In this document: positions 44,913 through 54,367 of the stretch, piece after piece
Numbering within the stretch: the first letter of the stretch is position 1
Layout of the letters: every line of letters starts with the position of its first letter
From: Geosporobacter subterraneus DSM 17957
GTDB taxonomy: Bacteria > Bacillota > Clostridia > Peptostreptococcales > Thermotaleaceae
DNA: 59,294 nt
Reading direction: 5' to 3'
Assembly (NCBI RefSeq): GCF_900142145.1
Contig: NZ_FQZV01000025.1
Span: forward strand, 1-59,294
Notes under the pieces: generated by a model
Told to the model about the DNA's origin: nothing
Seen by the model: only the letters and a program-made list of their open reading frames with translations
Databases searched by the model: none
Made by a program: the position numbers and the translations under genes

Positions 44913-44946
44913 ATAGGTATGAAGGAACTTTCATATCTATTTTTTT
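44913..44946 (+). terminator. Terminator after HD-GYP gene
   Basis: ATAGGTATGAA (44913-44923) and TTCATATCTAT (44930-44940) pair with one G-T wobble, followed by TTTTTT. Confidence 0.8.
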
Positions 44947-44965
44947 ACTGCACGGGAGAATGAAT

Positions 44966-46264
44966 ATGACTAAAAATGAACAAATATTAGAATATATTCG
45001 AAGTATTGCCATAGGCACTAAGATTTCTGTTCGCCAGATCGCAACGGATATGGGGGTAAGTGAAGGCACCGCTTATAAAGCTATCAAAGACGCAGAATTG
45101 CTGCAGTTGGTTAGTACTATGCCTAGAGTTGGAACCATTCGGGTCGAAAAGATAGAAAAAAAAGGTATTCAAAAGCTTACCTTCGCAGAAGTGCTGCATA
45201 TTGTAGAAGGCACCGTTCTAGGCGGCCATGAGGGGATCTATAAGACCTTTAATAAGTTTGTTATCGGGGCTATGGCCATTGACGAGATTAAGCGCTATCT
45301 TTCTGACGGGGATATGCTGATTGTAGGGAATCGTGATGATGCTCATAAGCTGGCTTTGGACAAGGATTGTGCTGTACTGATCACTGGCGGCTTTTCCTGT
45401 AGAGATGAGATCAAGAGAATTGCCAATGAAAAAAAACTTCCGATTATCTCTACTAGTCATGATACCTTTTCTGTAACCTCCATTCTTAACAGAGACATTC
45501 ATGAACGGCTGATTCGCAAGGAAATCCTCATGGCAGAGGATATTATGCCAAAGGATCTGTACTACATTGAAGGTACCCAAAGTGTAGGGGACTTGAAAAA
45601 AAAGATTCGGGACACAGGACACAGCCGTTTTCCAGTAGTAGATAGCAATAGACAGGTTATCGGTATTGTGACGCCAAGAGATATAGCGGAAGCAAAGGAC
45701 CATGATTTAATTAAAAACCTCATGACCCAGGAGCCTATCATCATTTCCAAAGATACCCCTGTTGCCTATATCTCCCATGTGATGATCTGGGAAGGCATTG
45801 AAATGATTCCATTGGTAGAAGGAAAAAGGCTTGTGGGAGTGATCACGCGACAAGATGTCATTCGCGGACTAAAATACATCAGAAGTCAGCCCCATTTAGG
45901 AGAAACCTTTGAGGACACGCTGCTCCATCACTTTAAAATCGAAGAAACAGAAAAGGGGATTCGATTGGTAGGAGATATAACCCCGATGATGCTTAATGAA
46001 TTGGGTATAGCCAGTGCCGGTGTTTTGGTTATGCTGATGTCAGCAGCCGGTTCCTTTGCAATTAAAAAAGAAAAACAGCTAGATAGCGTTATCGACAGCT
46101 TTATGATCTATTTTATCCGTCCGCTGCAAATGGAAAATACTATAGAGATCTATGCTGAGATCATCAATGTAGGTAGAAAGTTCTATAAAGTAGATATATT
46201 TGTAAAACATCAGAAGGAGATTGTATCTAAGGCTATGATGTCTGCTAAAATACTTAAAAAATAA
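44966..46264 (+). CDS. HTH-DRTGG-CBS-hotdog regulator (YtoI-like)
   Basis: A 432-residue multidomain regulator. An N-terminal helix-turn-helix (VRQIATDMGVSEGTAYKAIK, about 18-37) is followed by a DRTGG domain (about 70-185), two CBS domains (VGDLKKKIRDTGHSRFPVVD and IWEGIEMIPLVEGKRLVGV) and a C-terminal hotdog fold. The architecture is that of B. subtilis YtoI; the ligand is unknown, although CBS domains usually bind adenine nucleotides. ATG 44966 is 7 nt after GGGAG; ATG 44960 abuts that site. It lies next to dnaE. Confidence 0.85.
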   Translation: MTKNEQILEYIRSIAIGTKISVRQIATDMGVSEGTAYKAIKDAELLQLVSTMPRVGTIRVEKIEKKGIQKLTFAEVLHIVEGTVLGGHEGIYKTFNKFVIGAMAIDEIKRYLSDGDMLIVGNRDDAHKLALDKDCAVLITGGFSCRDEIKRIANEKKLPIISTSHDTFSVTSILNRDIHERLIRKEILMAEDIMPKDLYYIEGTQSVGDLKKKIRDTGHSRFPVVDSNRQVIGIVTPRDIAEAKDHDLIKNLMTQEPIIISKDTPVAYISHVMIWEGIEMIPLVEGKRLVGVITRQDVIRGLKYIRSQPHLGETFEDTLLHHFKIEETEKGIRLVGDITPMMLNELGIASAGVLVMLMSAAGSFAIKKEKQLDSVIDSFMIYFIRPLQMENTIEIYAEIINVGRKFYKVDIFVKHQKEIVSKAMMSAKILKK

Positions 46265-46283
46265 TCAAGAAAGGAGGCTGCCT

Positions 46284-49200
46284 ATGGGAGAGTTTGTTCA
46301 TTTGCATGTTCATACAGAGTACAGCTTATTGGATGGTTTTGCTAGAATTAAAGACCTGGCTGCAATGACAAAGGATATGGGAATGAAGGCGATTGCCATT
46401 ACCGATCATGGCTCCATGTTTGGTGTCATTGATTTTTATAAGGAAGCAAAAAAGCATGGCATCAAGCCAATCATTGGCTGTGAGGTATATACTGCGGCAA
46501 GAAGAATGATAGACCGAGACCCGGTAAAGGACAAAAACCAAGGTCATTTGGTTTTGCTTGCAAAGGATATGACCGGCTATAAGAATATCATGAAGATCGT
46601 TTCATTAGGCTATACAGAGGGCTTCTATTATAAACCCCGTATTGACCTGGAGGTTTTGGAACGGTATAGTGAAGGAATCATTGCCTTAAGCGCTTGCCTG
46701 GCTGGACAGGTACAGCGGGAACTCCTAAATGGCAGCTTTAGGGCAGCAAAAGAAACGGCTCTTAGACTGGAAGACATTTTTGGAAAAGGCAATTTTTATT
46801 TAGAACTGCAGGATCATGGATTGGAAGAACAAAAAACTGTCAACCGGGAATTAATCAAATTAAGTCAAGAGACAAAAATTCCTTTAGCTGCTACCAATGA
46901 TGTCCATTATCTAAGAAGAGAAGATGCAGACAGCCATGACATTTTGCTGTGCATTCAAACAGGAAAAACCCTGCAGGATAAGGAGAGATTAAAATTCCCC
47001 ACCGATGCCTTTTATCTGAAATCCCCTGAAGAAATGGAAGCTCTTTTTTCATATGTACCGGAGGCATTGAAGAATACGGTTAAAATAGCGGAAATGTGCC
47101 AGGTAGACTTTGATTTCAATCAGATCCATCTTCCAAAGTATGATGTACCGGAAGGGGAAGAGCCAAAGGAATATCTCTATCATCTTTGTCATAGGGGTTT
47201 GAGAGAACGATACGGGGAAAGGGCAGAGGATCTTAAAGAAAGATTGGACTATGAGCTTAATACGATCGTTGATATGGGGTACGTAGAATATTTTCTGATT
47301 GTATGGGATTTTATACGGTATGCAAAAGAAAACAACATCATGGTAGGTCCGGGGAGAGGCTCCGCAGCAGGAAGTATTGTAGCTTATGTGCTGGGTATCA
47401 CAGATATAGACCCCATCAAATATAATCTGATTTTTGAAAGGTTTTTAAATCCTGAACGGATCAGTATGCCGGATATTGATATTGACTTCTGCTTTGAACG
47501 AAGGCAGGAAGTCATTGACTATGTTATTCAAAAGTACGGACAGGATAAGGTAGCTCAGATTATCACCTTTGGAACCATGGCTGCCCGGGCAGCTATACGG
47601 GATGTAGGAAGGGCTGTCAACCTTCCCTATGCAGAGGTAGATGTGATTGCAAAACAAATTCCTATGCAGCTGGGGATGACCATTGACAAAGCCTTGGAAG
47701 TGAGCCGATCCCTTAAAGACCTGTATCAGGAGGATGAGCAGGCCAAATACCTCATCGATGTGGCCAGAGCATTGGAGGGGATGCCTCGCCATGCTTCAAC
47801 CCATGCGGCAGGAGTGGTGATTTCTAAGGAAGCGATAGATGAGTATGTACCTCTGTACATGCATGAGGAGAGTATTACCACCCAGTTTACTATGGGTACC
47901 CTGGAAGAATTAGGTCTCTTAAAAATGGATTTCCTGGGACTAAGGAACCTGACAGTAATACGGGATGCACTGGACTTAATTGAAAAAAACCAAGGAGTCA
48001 AGCTTGATTTTTCCAACAGCAATTATGACGATCCCAGGGTTTATGAGCTGATCAGCCGGGGAGATACCCTAGGAGTATTTCAGCTGGAAAGTGCAGGGAT
48101 GCGTCAGTTTATGAAGGATTTAAAACCCGATAATTTTGAAGATATCATTGCAGGAATTTCACTCTTTCGTCCCGGCCCTATGGAATCTATTCCCCGATAT
48201 ATAAAGTATAAAAATAATCCTCAGTTAATCCAATACCTGCACCCCAAACTGGAGCCGATCCTCAATGTGACCTACGGATGCCTGGTATATCAAGAGCAGG
48301 TTATGCAAGTAGTAAGAGATCTAGGTGGTTACAGCTATGGCCGCAGTGACCTGGTGCGCAGGGCTATGGGCAAGAAGAAAATGGATGTTATGGAGCAGGA
48401 GCGAAAGTACTTTATTTACGGCAAAACCGATGAGCAAGGAAACATCGAGATTGCTGGGTGCATACGCAACGGGGTGCCTGAGGAAGTGGCCAGCCGGATT
48501 TATGATGAGATGATTGACTTTGCAAAATATGCCTTTAATAAATCCCATGCTGCAGCCTACGCAGTTTTAGGTTATCAGACCGCTTATTTGAAGTGCTATT
48601 ATCCGGTGGAGTTTATGGCGGCACTGCTGACCAGCGTAATGGGTAATACTTCTAAAGTGGCCCAATATATACAGGACTGTAAAAAAATGAACATTCAGAT
48701 CCTCCCTCCAAGCATTAATGAGAGTGAGGCTAAATTCACTGTAGAAAAGGGAAAAATCCGGTTTGGGTTAATGGCTGTTAAAAATGTTGGTTTGGGGATC
48801 ATCGATGCCATCGTGCAGGCAAGAAGGGCAAAGGGACGGTTTATCAGCTTTATGGATTTTTGTGAGAAGGTGGACTCCAAAGAGGTCAATAAAAGGGCTA
48901 TTGAGAGTCTCATTCGCTGCGGTGCCTTTGACCACATCGGTGCCAACCGGGCCCAGCTGCTGGCTATCTTTGACAGAGTAATTGATGGAATTCAACAGGA
49001 CCGCAGGAGGAATATTGAGGGCCAAGTTTCATTGTTTTCTAACTTTGATGAGGTTTTACCAGAAACAGTAAAAGAAGATGTGCTGCCAAATGTAGCAGAA
49101 TTTCCGCCGAAGATGCTTTTAGCCATGGAAAAGGAAACCACAGGACTATACATTACAGGACATCCTTTGGCAGAGTTTGAAGAAGAGATCCTCCGGCTCT

Positions 49201-49754
49201 CCACCGTAAATACAGGAGAATTAATTGAATTAAAAGAAAACGATGAAAACAGCGATCTGCGGGATGGTGCCTACGTCCGTCTGGCAGGATTGATTATCCA
49301 TCGTATCAATAAGACTACCAAAAACAATAAGCTGATGGCATTTATTACTTTGGAGGATTTATATGGTACCGTTGAAGTATTAGTCTTCCCCAATGTGTAT
49401 GATAAGTCAGCGAATTTGCTCTATGAGGATCAGGCAGTGATCATAGAAGGCAGAATTACCATGAAGGAAGAGGAAGAACCTAAACTGATTGCAGAAAAAA
49501 TACTGCCCCTGGTAAAAATGGAGAATTCTTATAATGGCCTGTCTCTTACCATATCCAGGGAAAAGGGACTTCAAGTGATCGAAAAACTAAAGCCAATACT
49601 TCATCAATCGAAAGGTAATGTGCCTGTATATATCTATATTGAAGAACAAAATAAAAAACTAAAAGCTAATTCAGACCTATGGGTGCAAATCAACAGCGGA
49701 TTGATAGAAGAATTGAGAAAGATACTTGGAACCGATTGCGTAAAGGTCTCTTAA
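46284..49754 (+). CDS. dnaE: DNA polymerase III alpha subunit DnaE
   Basis: A 1156-residue replicative polymerase. The N-terminal PHP domain (HLHVHTEYSLLDG, then AITDHGSMFG) precedes the C-family polymerase core, which has the catalytic PDIDIDF, GPGRGSAAGSIVAYVLGI and FQLESAGMRQFM. Helix-hairpin-helix and OB-fold regions follow (about 800-1075). Length is normal for DnaE1. The ribosome site AAAGGAGG precedes the ATG. It is the usual clostridial upstream neighbour of pfkA and pyk. Confidence 0.96.
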   Translation: MGEFVHLHVHTEYSLLDGFARIKDLAAMTKDMGMKAIAITDHGSMFGVIDFYKEAKKHGIKPIIGCEVYTAARRMIDRDPVKDKNQGHLVLLAKDMTGYKNIMKIVSLGYTEGFYYKPRIDLEVLERYSEGIIALSACLAGQVQRELLNGSFRAAKETALRLEDIFGKGNFYLELQDHGLEEQKTVNRELIKLSQETKIPLAATNDVHYLRREDADSHDILLCIQTGKTLQDKERLKFPTDAFYLKSPEEMEALFSYVPEALKNTVKIAEMCQVDFDFNQIHLPKYDVPEGEEPKEYLYHLCHRGLRERYGERAEDLKERLDYELNTIVDMGYVEYFLIVWDFIRYAKENNIMVGPGRGSAAGSIVAYVLGITDIDPIKYNLIFERFLNPERISMPDIDIDFCFERRQEVIDYVIQKYGQDKVAQIITFGTMAARAAIRDVGRAVNLPYAEVDVIAKQIPMQLGMTIDKALEVSRSLKDLYQEDEQAKYLIDVARALEGMPRHASTHAAGVVISKEAIDEYVPLYMHEESITTQFTMGTLEELGLLKMDFLGLRNLTVIRDALDLIEKNQGVKLDFSNSNYDDPRVYELISRGDTLGVFQLESAGMRQFMKDLKPDNFEDIIAGISLFRPGPMESIPRYIKYKNNPQLIQYLHPKLEPILNVTYGCLVYQEQVMQVVRDLGGYSYGRSDLVRRAMGKKKMDVMEQERKYFIYGKTDEQGNIEIAGCIRNGVPEEVASRIYDEMIDFAKYAFNKSHAAAYAVLGYQTAYLKCYYPVEFMAALLTSVMGNTSKVAQYIQDCKKMNIQILPPSINESEAKFTVEKGKIRFGLMAVKNVGLGIIDAIVQARRAKGRFISFMDFCEKVDSKEVNKRAIESLIRCGAFDHIGANRAQLLAIFDRVIDGIQQDRRRNIEGQVSLFSNFDEVLPETVKEDVLPNVAEFPPKMLLAMEKETTGLYITGHPLAEFEEEILRLSTVNTGELIELKENDENSDLRDGAYVRLAGLIIHRINKTTKNNKLMAFITLEDLYGTVEVLVFPNVYDKSANLLYEDQAVIIEGRITMKEEEEPKLIAEKILPLVKMENSYNGLSLTISREKGLQVIEKLKPILHQSKGNVPVYIYIEEQNKKLKANSDLWVQINSGLIEELRKILGTDCVKVS

Positions 49755-49836
49755 GTCTGTACTATACATGAAAAAGAAGGTAAAAGAAAATAATATTTAG
49801 GAAGAAATCTGATTTCATCGCCAGATGTATTGAAAT

Positions 49837-49866
49837 TTGACAAAAATTGAATTAAAATAGTAAGAA
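49837..49866 (+). promoter_or_regulatory. Possible promoter of the small DUF2007-like gene
   Basis: A perfect TTGACA (49837-49842), an 18-bp spacer and a weak TAAGAA (49861-49866), 32 bp before the ATG. Confidence 0.4.
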
Positions 49867-49898
49867 AAATCAAGTACTTCAAAAGGGAGGGCCAGTCA

Positions 49899-50087
49899 AT
49901 GTGGACAGTAGTATATATGGCTCATAACCAAGCAGATGGTGAAAAGATAAAGGATCTTTTAGGCAGTGAAGGGTTTTTAGTAAAAATCAGAGCAATCGGA
50001 AAAGAAGATGACAGGGTCTATGAGGTTTTGGTTCCCAATGGGGAAGTACAGGAAGCACATGATGTATTGGTGGATTTAGGATATTAG
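49899..50087 (+). CDS. Small DUF2007-like protein, 62 aa
   Basis: A 62-residue protein with one alpha-beta unit resembling the DUF2007 putative-signal-transducing family: WTVVYMAHNQADGEKIKDLL, then EGFLVKIR and EVLVPNGEVQEAHDVL. A strong GGGAGGG ribosome site supports it. Its role is unknown. It commonly sits between dnaE and pfkA in clostridia. Confidence 0.75.
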   Translation: MWTVVYMAHNQADGEKIKDLLGSEGFLVKIRAIGKEDDRVYEVLVPNGEVQEAHDVLVDLGY

Positions 50088-50102
50088 CAATTATGATATC
50101 AT

Positions 50103-50135
50103 AAGGGAAAGTCTCATCAAGAGGGGCTTTCCCTT
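50103..50135 (+). other. Hairpin between small gene and pfkA
   Basis: AAGGGAAAG (50103-50111) pairs with CTTTCCCTT (50127-50135), with an inner TCTC/GAGG. There is no T-tract, so it is either a weak terminator or a processing or stability stem before pfkA. Confidence 0.45.
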
Positions 50136-50192
50136 AAGAAATATGTAGGCATTTATCATATTTTATTCAAATTTGATGCAAGGAGGGATACA

Positions 50193-51155
50193 ATGCAAAA
50201 AATCGGGGTTCTTACCAGTGGTGGGGATTCACCGGGAATGAATGCTGCTATTCGAGCAGTTGTACGAGCAGCTATTTATAATGGTCTAAAAGTTGTGGGG
50301 ATCAAAAGAGGCTATGAAGGTTTGATCAATGGAGACATAGAGAACATGAGCCTTTCTTCAGTAGCTGATATCATTCACCGGGGTGGGACAATGCTGCGTA
50401 CTGCACGCAGTGAGGAATTCAAAACAGAAAAAGGGTTCAACAAGGCTTTAAATGTAATCAACATCTTTGGAATTGATGGTATTGTAGTCATAGGAGGAGA
50501 TGGATCTTTCAAAGGAGCAGAAAAGCTGAGTCAAGCTGGGATTCCTACTATTGGGTTACCTGGAACCATAGACAATGATCTGGCTTATACAGAATATACT
50601 ATAGGTTTTGATACAGCTGTAAACACAGTATTAAATGCCATAAGCAATATTAGAGATACCTCCACTTCTCATGGTAGAGCGAATATTATCGAGGTAATGG
50701 GCAGACACTGCGGGGATATCGCCCTGTATGCAGGGTTAGCTGGAGGTGCGGAGAGTATCATCGTACCGGAAGAGAATTTTTCCAGCGATGAAATCTGCAA
50801 ACGGCTGATTCAGGGACGCAATAGAGGGAAATTACATAGCATCATTATTCTTGCAGAAGGTGTTGTAAAGAACTCTTATGAACTGGCTGAAGAAATCGAA
50901 GAGAAAACAGGTATAGAGACGAAGCTGACTATTTTAGGCCACATACAAAGAGGGGGAAGCCCTACCGCCTTTGATAGAATATTGGCCAGTCGTATGGCTG
51001 GAAGAGCCGTAGAACTGATGCTGCAAAATAAGAGCAGCAGAGTAATCGGCATCAAAGGCAGCGAAATTATTGATATGGATATTTCAGAGGCATTGACCAT
51101 TGAGAAGAAGCTAAACCAAGATATGTATCGATTAGCAAAAGTATTGTCTATATAA
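50193..51155 (+). CDS. pfkA: ATP-dependent 6-phosphofructokinase
   Basis: A 320-residue glycolytic kinase making fructose-1,6-bisphosphate. Motifs are [31 protein letters not shown], the catalytic [20 protein letters not shown] and [12 protein letters not shown], with the allosteric bacterial layout. GGDGS with Gly at the ATP site and the length fit the ATP- rather than PPi-dependent class. A GGAGGG site precedes the ATG. pyk follows after 10-16 bp. Confidence 0.95.
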   Translation: MQKIGVLTSGGDSPGMNAAIRAVVRAAIYNGLKVVGIKRGYEGLINGDIENMSLSSVADIIHRGGTMLRTARSEEFKTEKGFNKALNVINIFGIDGIVVIGGDGSFKGAEKLSQAGIPTIGLPGTIDNDLAYTEYTIGFDTAVNTVLNAISNIRDTSTSHGRANIIEVMGRHCGDIALYAGLAGGAESIIVPEENFSSDEICKRLIQGRNRGKLHSIIILAEGVVKNSYELAEEIEEKTGIETKLTILGHIQRGGSPTAFDRILASRMAGRAVELMLQNKSSRVIGIKGSEIIDMDISEALTIEKKLNQDMYRLAKVLSI

Positions 51156-51171
51156 AAGGGGGTACATGGTA

Positions 51172-52929
51172 ATGAGAAAAACGAAAATCGTTTGTACGAT
51201 TGGCCCGGCCAGCGAGAAGCCTGAGGTTTTGAAACAGTTGATTGATCATGGTATGAACGTTGTAAGATTAAATTTTTCCCACGGAAGCCATGAAGAGCAT
51301 TTGGGCAGAATCAACACAGTTAAAGCAGTAAGAAGAGAGATGAACGTACCTGTAGCGATATTGTTGGATACAAAGGGACCGGAAATAAGAACCGGTAAAT
51401 TTAAAGATCCGGAAGTATTGCTGGAACAGGGTAAAGAATATATCTTAACCACTAGAGATATACTTGGAGATGCCACAATTAGTAACATCAGCTACGAAGG
51501 TTTGCCGGCAGATGTTGTGCCTGGAGATAGAATTCTGATTGATGATGGTCTTGTTGAGTTGGAAGTGCTAGAGGTTGTTAATGATACAGATATTCGTTGT
51601 CACATAAATAATTCGGGTACGATAAAGAACCACAAGGGCGTAAATGTTCCCGGGGTAAAAATCAATTTGCCCGCTATCACCAAAAAAGATGCAGATGATA
51701 TTATTTTCGGTATCCAAAACGGAATTGACTTTATTGCAGCATCCTTTGTAAGAAAACCCCAGGATGTATATGAGATCCGTAGAATTTTAGAAGAACATAA
51801 TGCTGCGGATATACAGATTATTTCAAAAATAGAAAATCAGGAGGGTGTCGATAATATCGACGATATTATTGAGGTTTCTGATGGTATCATGGTCGCGAGA
51901 GGAGACCTGGGGGTAGAGATCCCAACAGAGCAAATCCCCCTTGTTCAAAAAATGATCATCAAGAAATGTAACGCTGTGGGAAAACCTGTTATAACTGCCA
52001 CACAAATGCTTGACTCTATGATCCGCAATCCTAGACCGACCCGGGCAGAAGTTACTGATGTTGCCAATGCAATCTTTGATGGTACTGATGCGATCATGCT
52101 GTCAGGAGAAACTGCAGCAGGAAAGTATCCATTAGAATCTGTAAAGACCATGGCCAATATCGCCAAGACTACAGAGGACTCTTTGGATTATAGAAGCATA
52201 CTGAAAGAAAAGGGTGTAGGTAAAGAGAAGAGCATCACCGATGCAGTGAGCCATGCAACTTGTACCAGTGCACAGGATTTGGGTGCTTCAGCTATCATTA
52301 CTTCTACATCATCAGGTTTTACCGCCAGAATGGTATCTAAGTTCCGGCCAAAGGCACCGATCATTGCAACTACTACAAGTCACCGTGTAGCGAGACAACT
52401 GGCATTGACCTGGAATACTTACCCAATCGTCACGGGAGAAGGCGAATCAACAGATGAGGTGTTTGATCTAGCTATCAAAGAAGCTCTAAAGCATAAATAT
52501 ATCAAATGTGGAGATTTGATTGTGATCACTGCCGGGGTTCCTGTTGGTGTAGCAGGTACAACCAATACTATTAAGGTACAAATTGTGGGAGAGGTACTGC
52601 TGAAAGGAATGGGCATTGGAAAGAAAGCTGCCATTGGTAAGGTTTGCGTGGTAAAAGATGCCAAAGAAGCAGCAGAGAAATTTGAAGAAGGCAATATACT
52701 GGTAACTGCAGCTACTGATAGTGACATGGTGCCGTTTATGGAAAAGTCTGCTGCTATTATTGTTGAAGAGGGCGGCTTGACTTCCCATGCCGCCATTGTA
52801 GGCTTACATTTAGGGAAACCTACAATTGTTGGAGCAGCAGATGCAACATCAATCCTTAAGGATGGTGGAACCATAACGGTAGACAGCATTAGAGGATTGG
52901 CTTATAGAGGAAAAGCAAATGTACTATAA
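51172..52929 (+). CDS. pyk: Pyruvate kinase with C-terminal PEP-utilising domain
   Basis: A 585-residue pyruvate kinase. The barrel shows NFSHGSHEEHL, LLDTKGPEIRTG, SKIENQEGVDNIDDII and MVARGDLGVEIP. The extra C-terminal domain (about 480-585) with EEGGLTSHAAIVGLHLG resembles the phosphohistidine domain of PEP synthase, as in many Gram-positive pyruvate kinases. ATG 51172 is 9 nt after GGGGG; ATG 51166 is only 3 nt from it. Confidence 0.95.
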   Translation: MRKTKIVCTIGPASEKPEVLKQLIDHGMNVVRLNFSHGSHEEHLGRINTVKAVRREMNVPVAILLDTKGPEIRTGKFKDPEVLLEQGKEYILTTRDILGDATISNISYEGLPADVVPGDRILIDDGLVELEVLEVVNDTDIRCHINNSGTIKNHKGVNVPGVKINLPAITKKDADDIIFGIQNGIDFIAASFVRKPQDVYEIRRILEEHNAADIQIISKIENQEGVDNIDDIIEVSDGIMVARGDLGVEIPTEQIPLVQKMIIKKCNAVGKPVITATQMLDSMIRNPRPTRAEVTDVANAIFDGTDAIMLSGETAAGKYPLESVKTMANIAKTTEDSLDYRSILKEKGVGKEKSITDAVSHATCTSAQDLGASAIITSTSSGFTARMVSKFRPKAPIIATTTSHRVARQLALTWNTYPIVTGEGESTDEVFDLAIKEALKHKYIKCGDLIVITAGVPVGVAGTTNTIKVQIVGEVLLKGMGIGKKAAIGKVCVVKDAKEAAEKFEEGNILVTAATDSDMVPFMEKSAAIIVEEGGLTSHAAIVGLHLGKPTIVGAADATSILKDGGTITVDSIRGLAYRGKANVL

Positions 52930-52937
52930 TATACCAA

Positions 52938-52968
52938 AATAACCGGGGGTCTCTCCGGTTATTCTTTT
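52938..52968 (+). terminator. Terminator of pfkA-pyk
   Basis: AATAACCGG (52938-52946) pairs with CCGGTTATT (52955-52963), followed by CTTTT. Confidence 0.85.
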
Positions 52969-53055
52969 ATAGATGCAGAATGAAGGAAAAACAAATTGAT
53001 ATGCAGAATAATGATTAGACATACTATTATTGACAAGGAATAAGGAGGATTTTTA

Positions 53056-53475
53056 ATGCATATCAATGATGCAAGAGTTCGCGTTCGATATAAGGAAACA
53101 GACCAAATGGGCGTTGTATATCACGGAAACTATTATACATGGTTTGAAGTAGGAAGAGCAGAGTTCTTCCGGTCCTTAGGCTACACCTATAAAAAGTTGG
53201 AGAAGGAGGGCATTATCATGCCTGTCATTGAAAGCCAATGCTTTTATAGGGATCCTGCCAAATATGACGATGAGCTGATGATTCGTACGAGGATCAAGAA
53301 ATTAAAAGGAGTACGGCTGGAGTTTGCCTATCAAATTATCAGAAGAGTGGATGAAGAGATTTTGGCCGAAGGAAAGACGGTTCATGCCTTTGTAGATAGG
53401 CAGTTAAAGCCAGTAAATTTTAAAAAAGTCAATCCAAGCATGTGGAAGCTGTTGCAAGAATGTATAGAGGAGTGA
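53056..53475 (+). CDS. Acyl-CoA thioesterase, YbgC/FadM hotdog family
   Basis: A 139-residue 4HBT hotdog thioesterase. The active-site Asp motif is KETDQMGVVYHGNYYTWFEVGR (Asp near residue 17). It hydrolyses an acyl-CoA; the substrate is not evident. A GGAGG site precedes the ATG. The FxsA gene follows after 6 bp, so the two are probably co-transcribed. Confidence 0.88.
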   Translation: MHINDARVRVRYKETDQMGVVYHGNYYTWFEVGRAEFFRSLGYTYKKLEKEGIIMPVIESQCFYRDPAKYDDELMIRTRIKKLKGVRLEFAYQIIRRVDEEILAEGKTVHAFVDRQLKPVNFKKVNPSMWKLLQECIEE

Positions 53476-53481
53476 TCAGAA

Positions 53482-53880
53482 ATGTTTATGCGTTTGCTGC
53501 TGATGTTTACCTTAGTACCCTTGATAGAGCTGTATATTTTACTGAAATTAAATAAATATATTGGTTTAGGATATACCTTCGCTATTGTGATCCTCACAGG
53601 GATTGCAGGAGCGTATCTGGCTAAATCTCAAGGAAGACAAATCTGGTTTCGCTTGCGTTATGAGATGAATGAGGGCAGAATGCCGGGAGAAGAGCTGATC
53701 AATGGTCTATGTGTACTAGTGGGCGGAGCGATGCTCCTGACACCGGGAATTTTGACCGACAGCCTTGGATTTATCCTGGTTATACCTGGGACCCGGGAAT
53801 TGGTAAAGATATTTATTAGAAAGAAACTACAACAGATGATGGAAAGTGGAAACAATACTATTTATTTTAGAAGATTTTAA
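53482..53880 (+). CDS. fxsA: FxsA family membrane protein
   Basis: A 132-residue membrane protein with about three hydrophobic segments and the FxsA pattern LLLMFTLVPLIELYILL, GLGYTFAIVILTGIAGAYLAKSQG and GGAMLLTPGILTDSLGF. In E. coli FxsA affects phage F exclusion; its native role is unknown. It is the second gene of a pair with the thioesterase. Confidence 0.9.
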   Translation: MFMRLLLMFTLVPLIELYILLKLNKYIGLGYTFAIVILTGIAGAYLAKSQGRQIWFRLRYEMNEGRMPGEELINGLCVLVGGAMLLTPGILTDSLGFILVIPGTRELVKIFIRKKLQQMMESGNNTIYFRRF

Positions 53881-54187
53881 ATAAAAAATTTCAGTGCTTT
53901 AACAAACTTTAACTGGTATAAAATTCAAATTTATGTATAATAATCTATAATAGCTTTTTGATAACTAAAAAAGGTGATAACTGATTCTTCTATTTATTTT
54001 TGAATGGCACAGGCTACAGGTGCCTTATTTTTTGTCAAAAATAAGGCCTGAGGGATTCACAAGCCAATAAAACAATATCCTTAAAACGCAGTATAATTGT
54101 AGAGAACAGCCCCTGTGACTTTTCTAAAAGAAAAAGAGCAGACTTAAGCCTGCCCTAATAATACATCTGTAGGGAACGACGACCCTG
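53881..54187. other. Non-coding stretch after fxsA
   Basis: AT-rich, with no supported gene on either strand. It holds a TATAAT at 53936-53941 with no good -35, a terminator at 54006-54034, and the left half of a palindrome interrupted by a MITE (54172-54180). The MITE and its target duplication follow. A short RNA from the TATAAT to the terminator (about 85 nt) is conceivable but weak. Confidence 0.6.
54006..54034 (+). terminator. Terminator of thioesterase-fxsA unit
   Basis: GGCAC (54006-54010) and GTGCC (54020-54024) pair across a 9-nt loop, followed by TTATTTTTTG. The stem is short but the T-tract is good. Confidence 0.6.
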
Positions 54188-54354
54188 GAGACCACTGAAA
54201 AAGTCCTGGTTTTTGTCATTCTGAATGTAACGAAGTGAAATAAAGAATCTTTGAAGTGGCTTAAATGCTAAGATTTTTCGCTGCACGCAGAATGACAATC
54301 ATATGGATATAAGGTATTATTTGACTTTTTAGTGACCTCCGACCCTGTCGTCCC
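54172..54354. repeat. Palindrome split by MITE insertion
   Basis: Left half GGGAACGAC (54172-54180) and right half GTCGTCCC (54347-54354) form an 8-bp stem with one bulged A and a GACCCT loop when the MITE and one copy of its duplication are removed. TGTAGGG precedes the left half. The restored hairpin lay about 14 bp beyond the stop of the minus-strand GerMN gene and may have been its terminator or another dispersed repeat. Confidence 0.7.
54188..54339. mobile_element. MITE copy B, 152 bp, with 8-bp target duplication
   Basis: Begins GAGACCACTGAAAAAGTC and ends GACTTTTTAGTGACCTC, its inverse with one gap and few mismatches. It is flanked by perfect direct repeats CGACCCTG (54180-54187 and 54340-54347). 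It aligns along its length with copy A at 38982-39132, including the central GAATCTTTGAAGTGGC and GGCTTAAATGC segments. There is no coding capacity. Confidence 0.88.
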
Positions 54355-54367
54355 GTAAATATAAACT

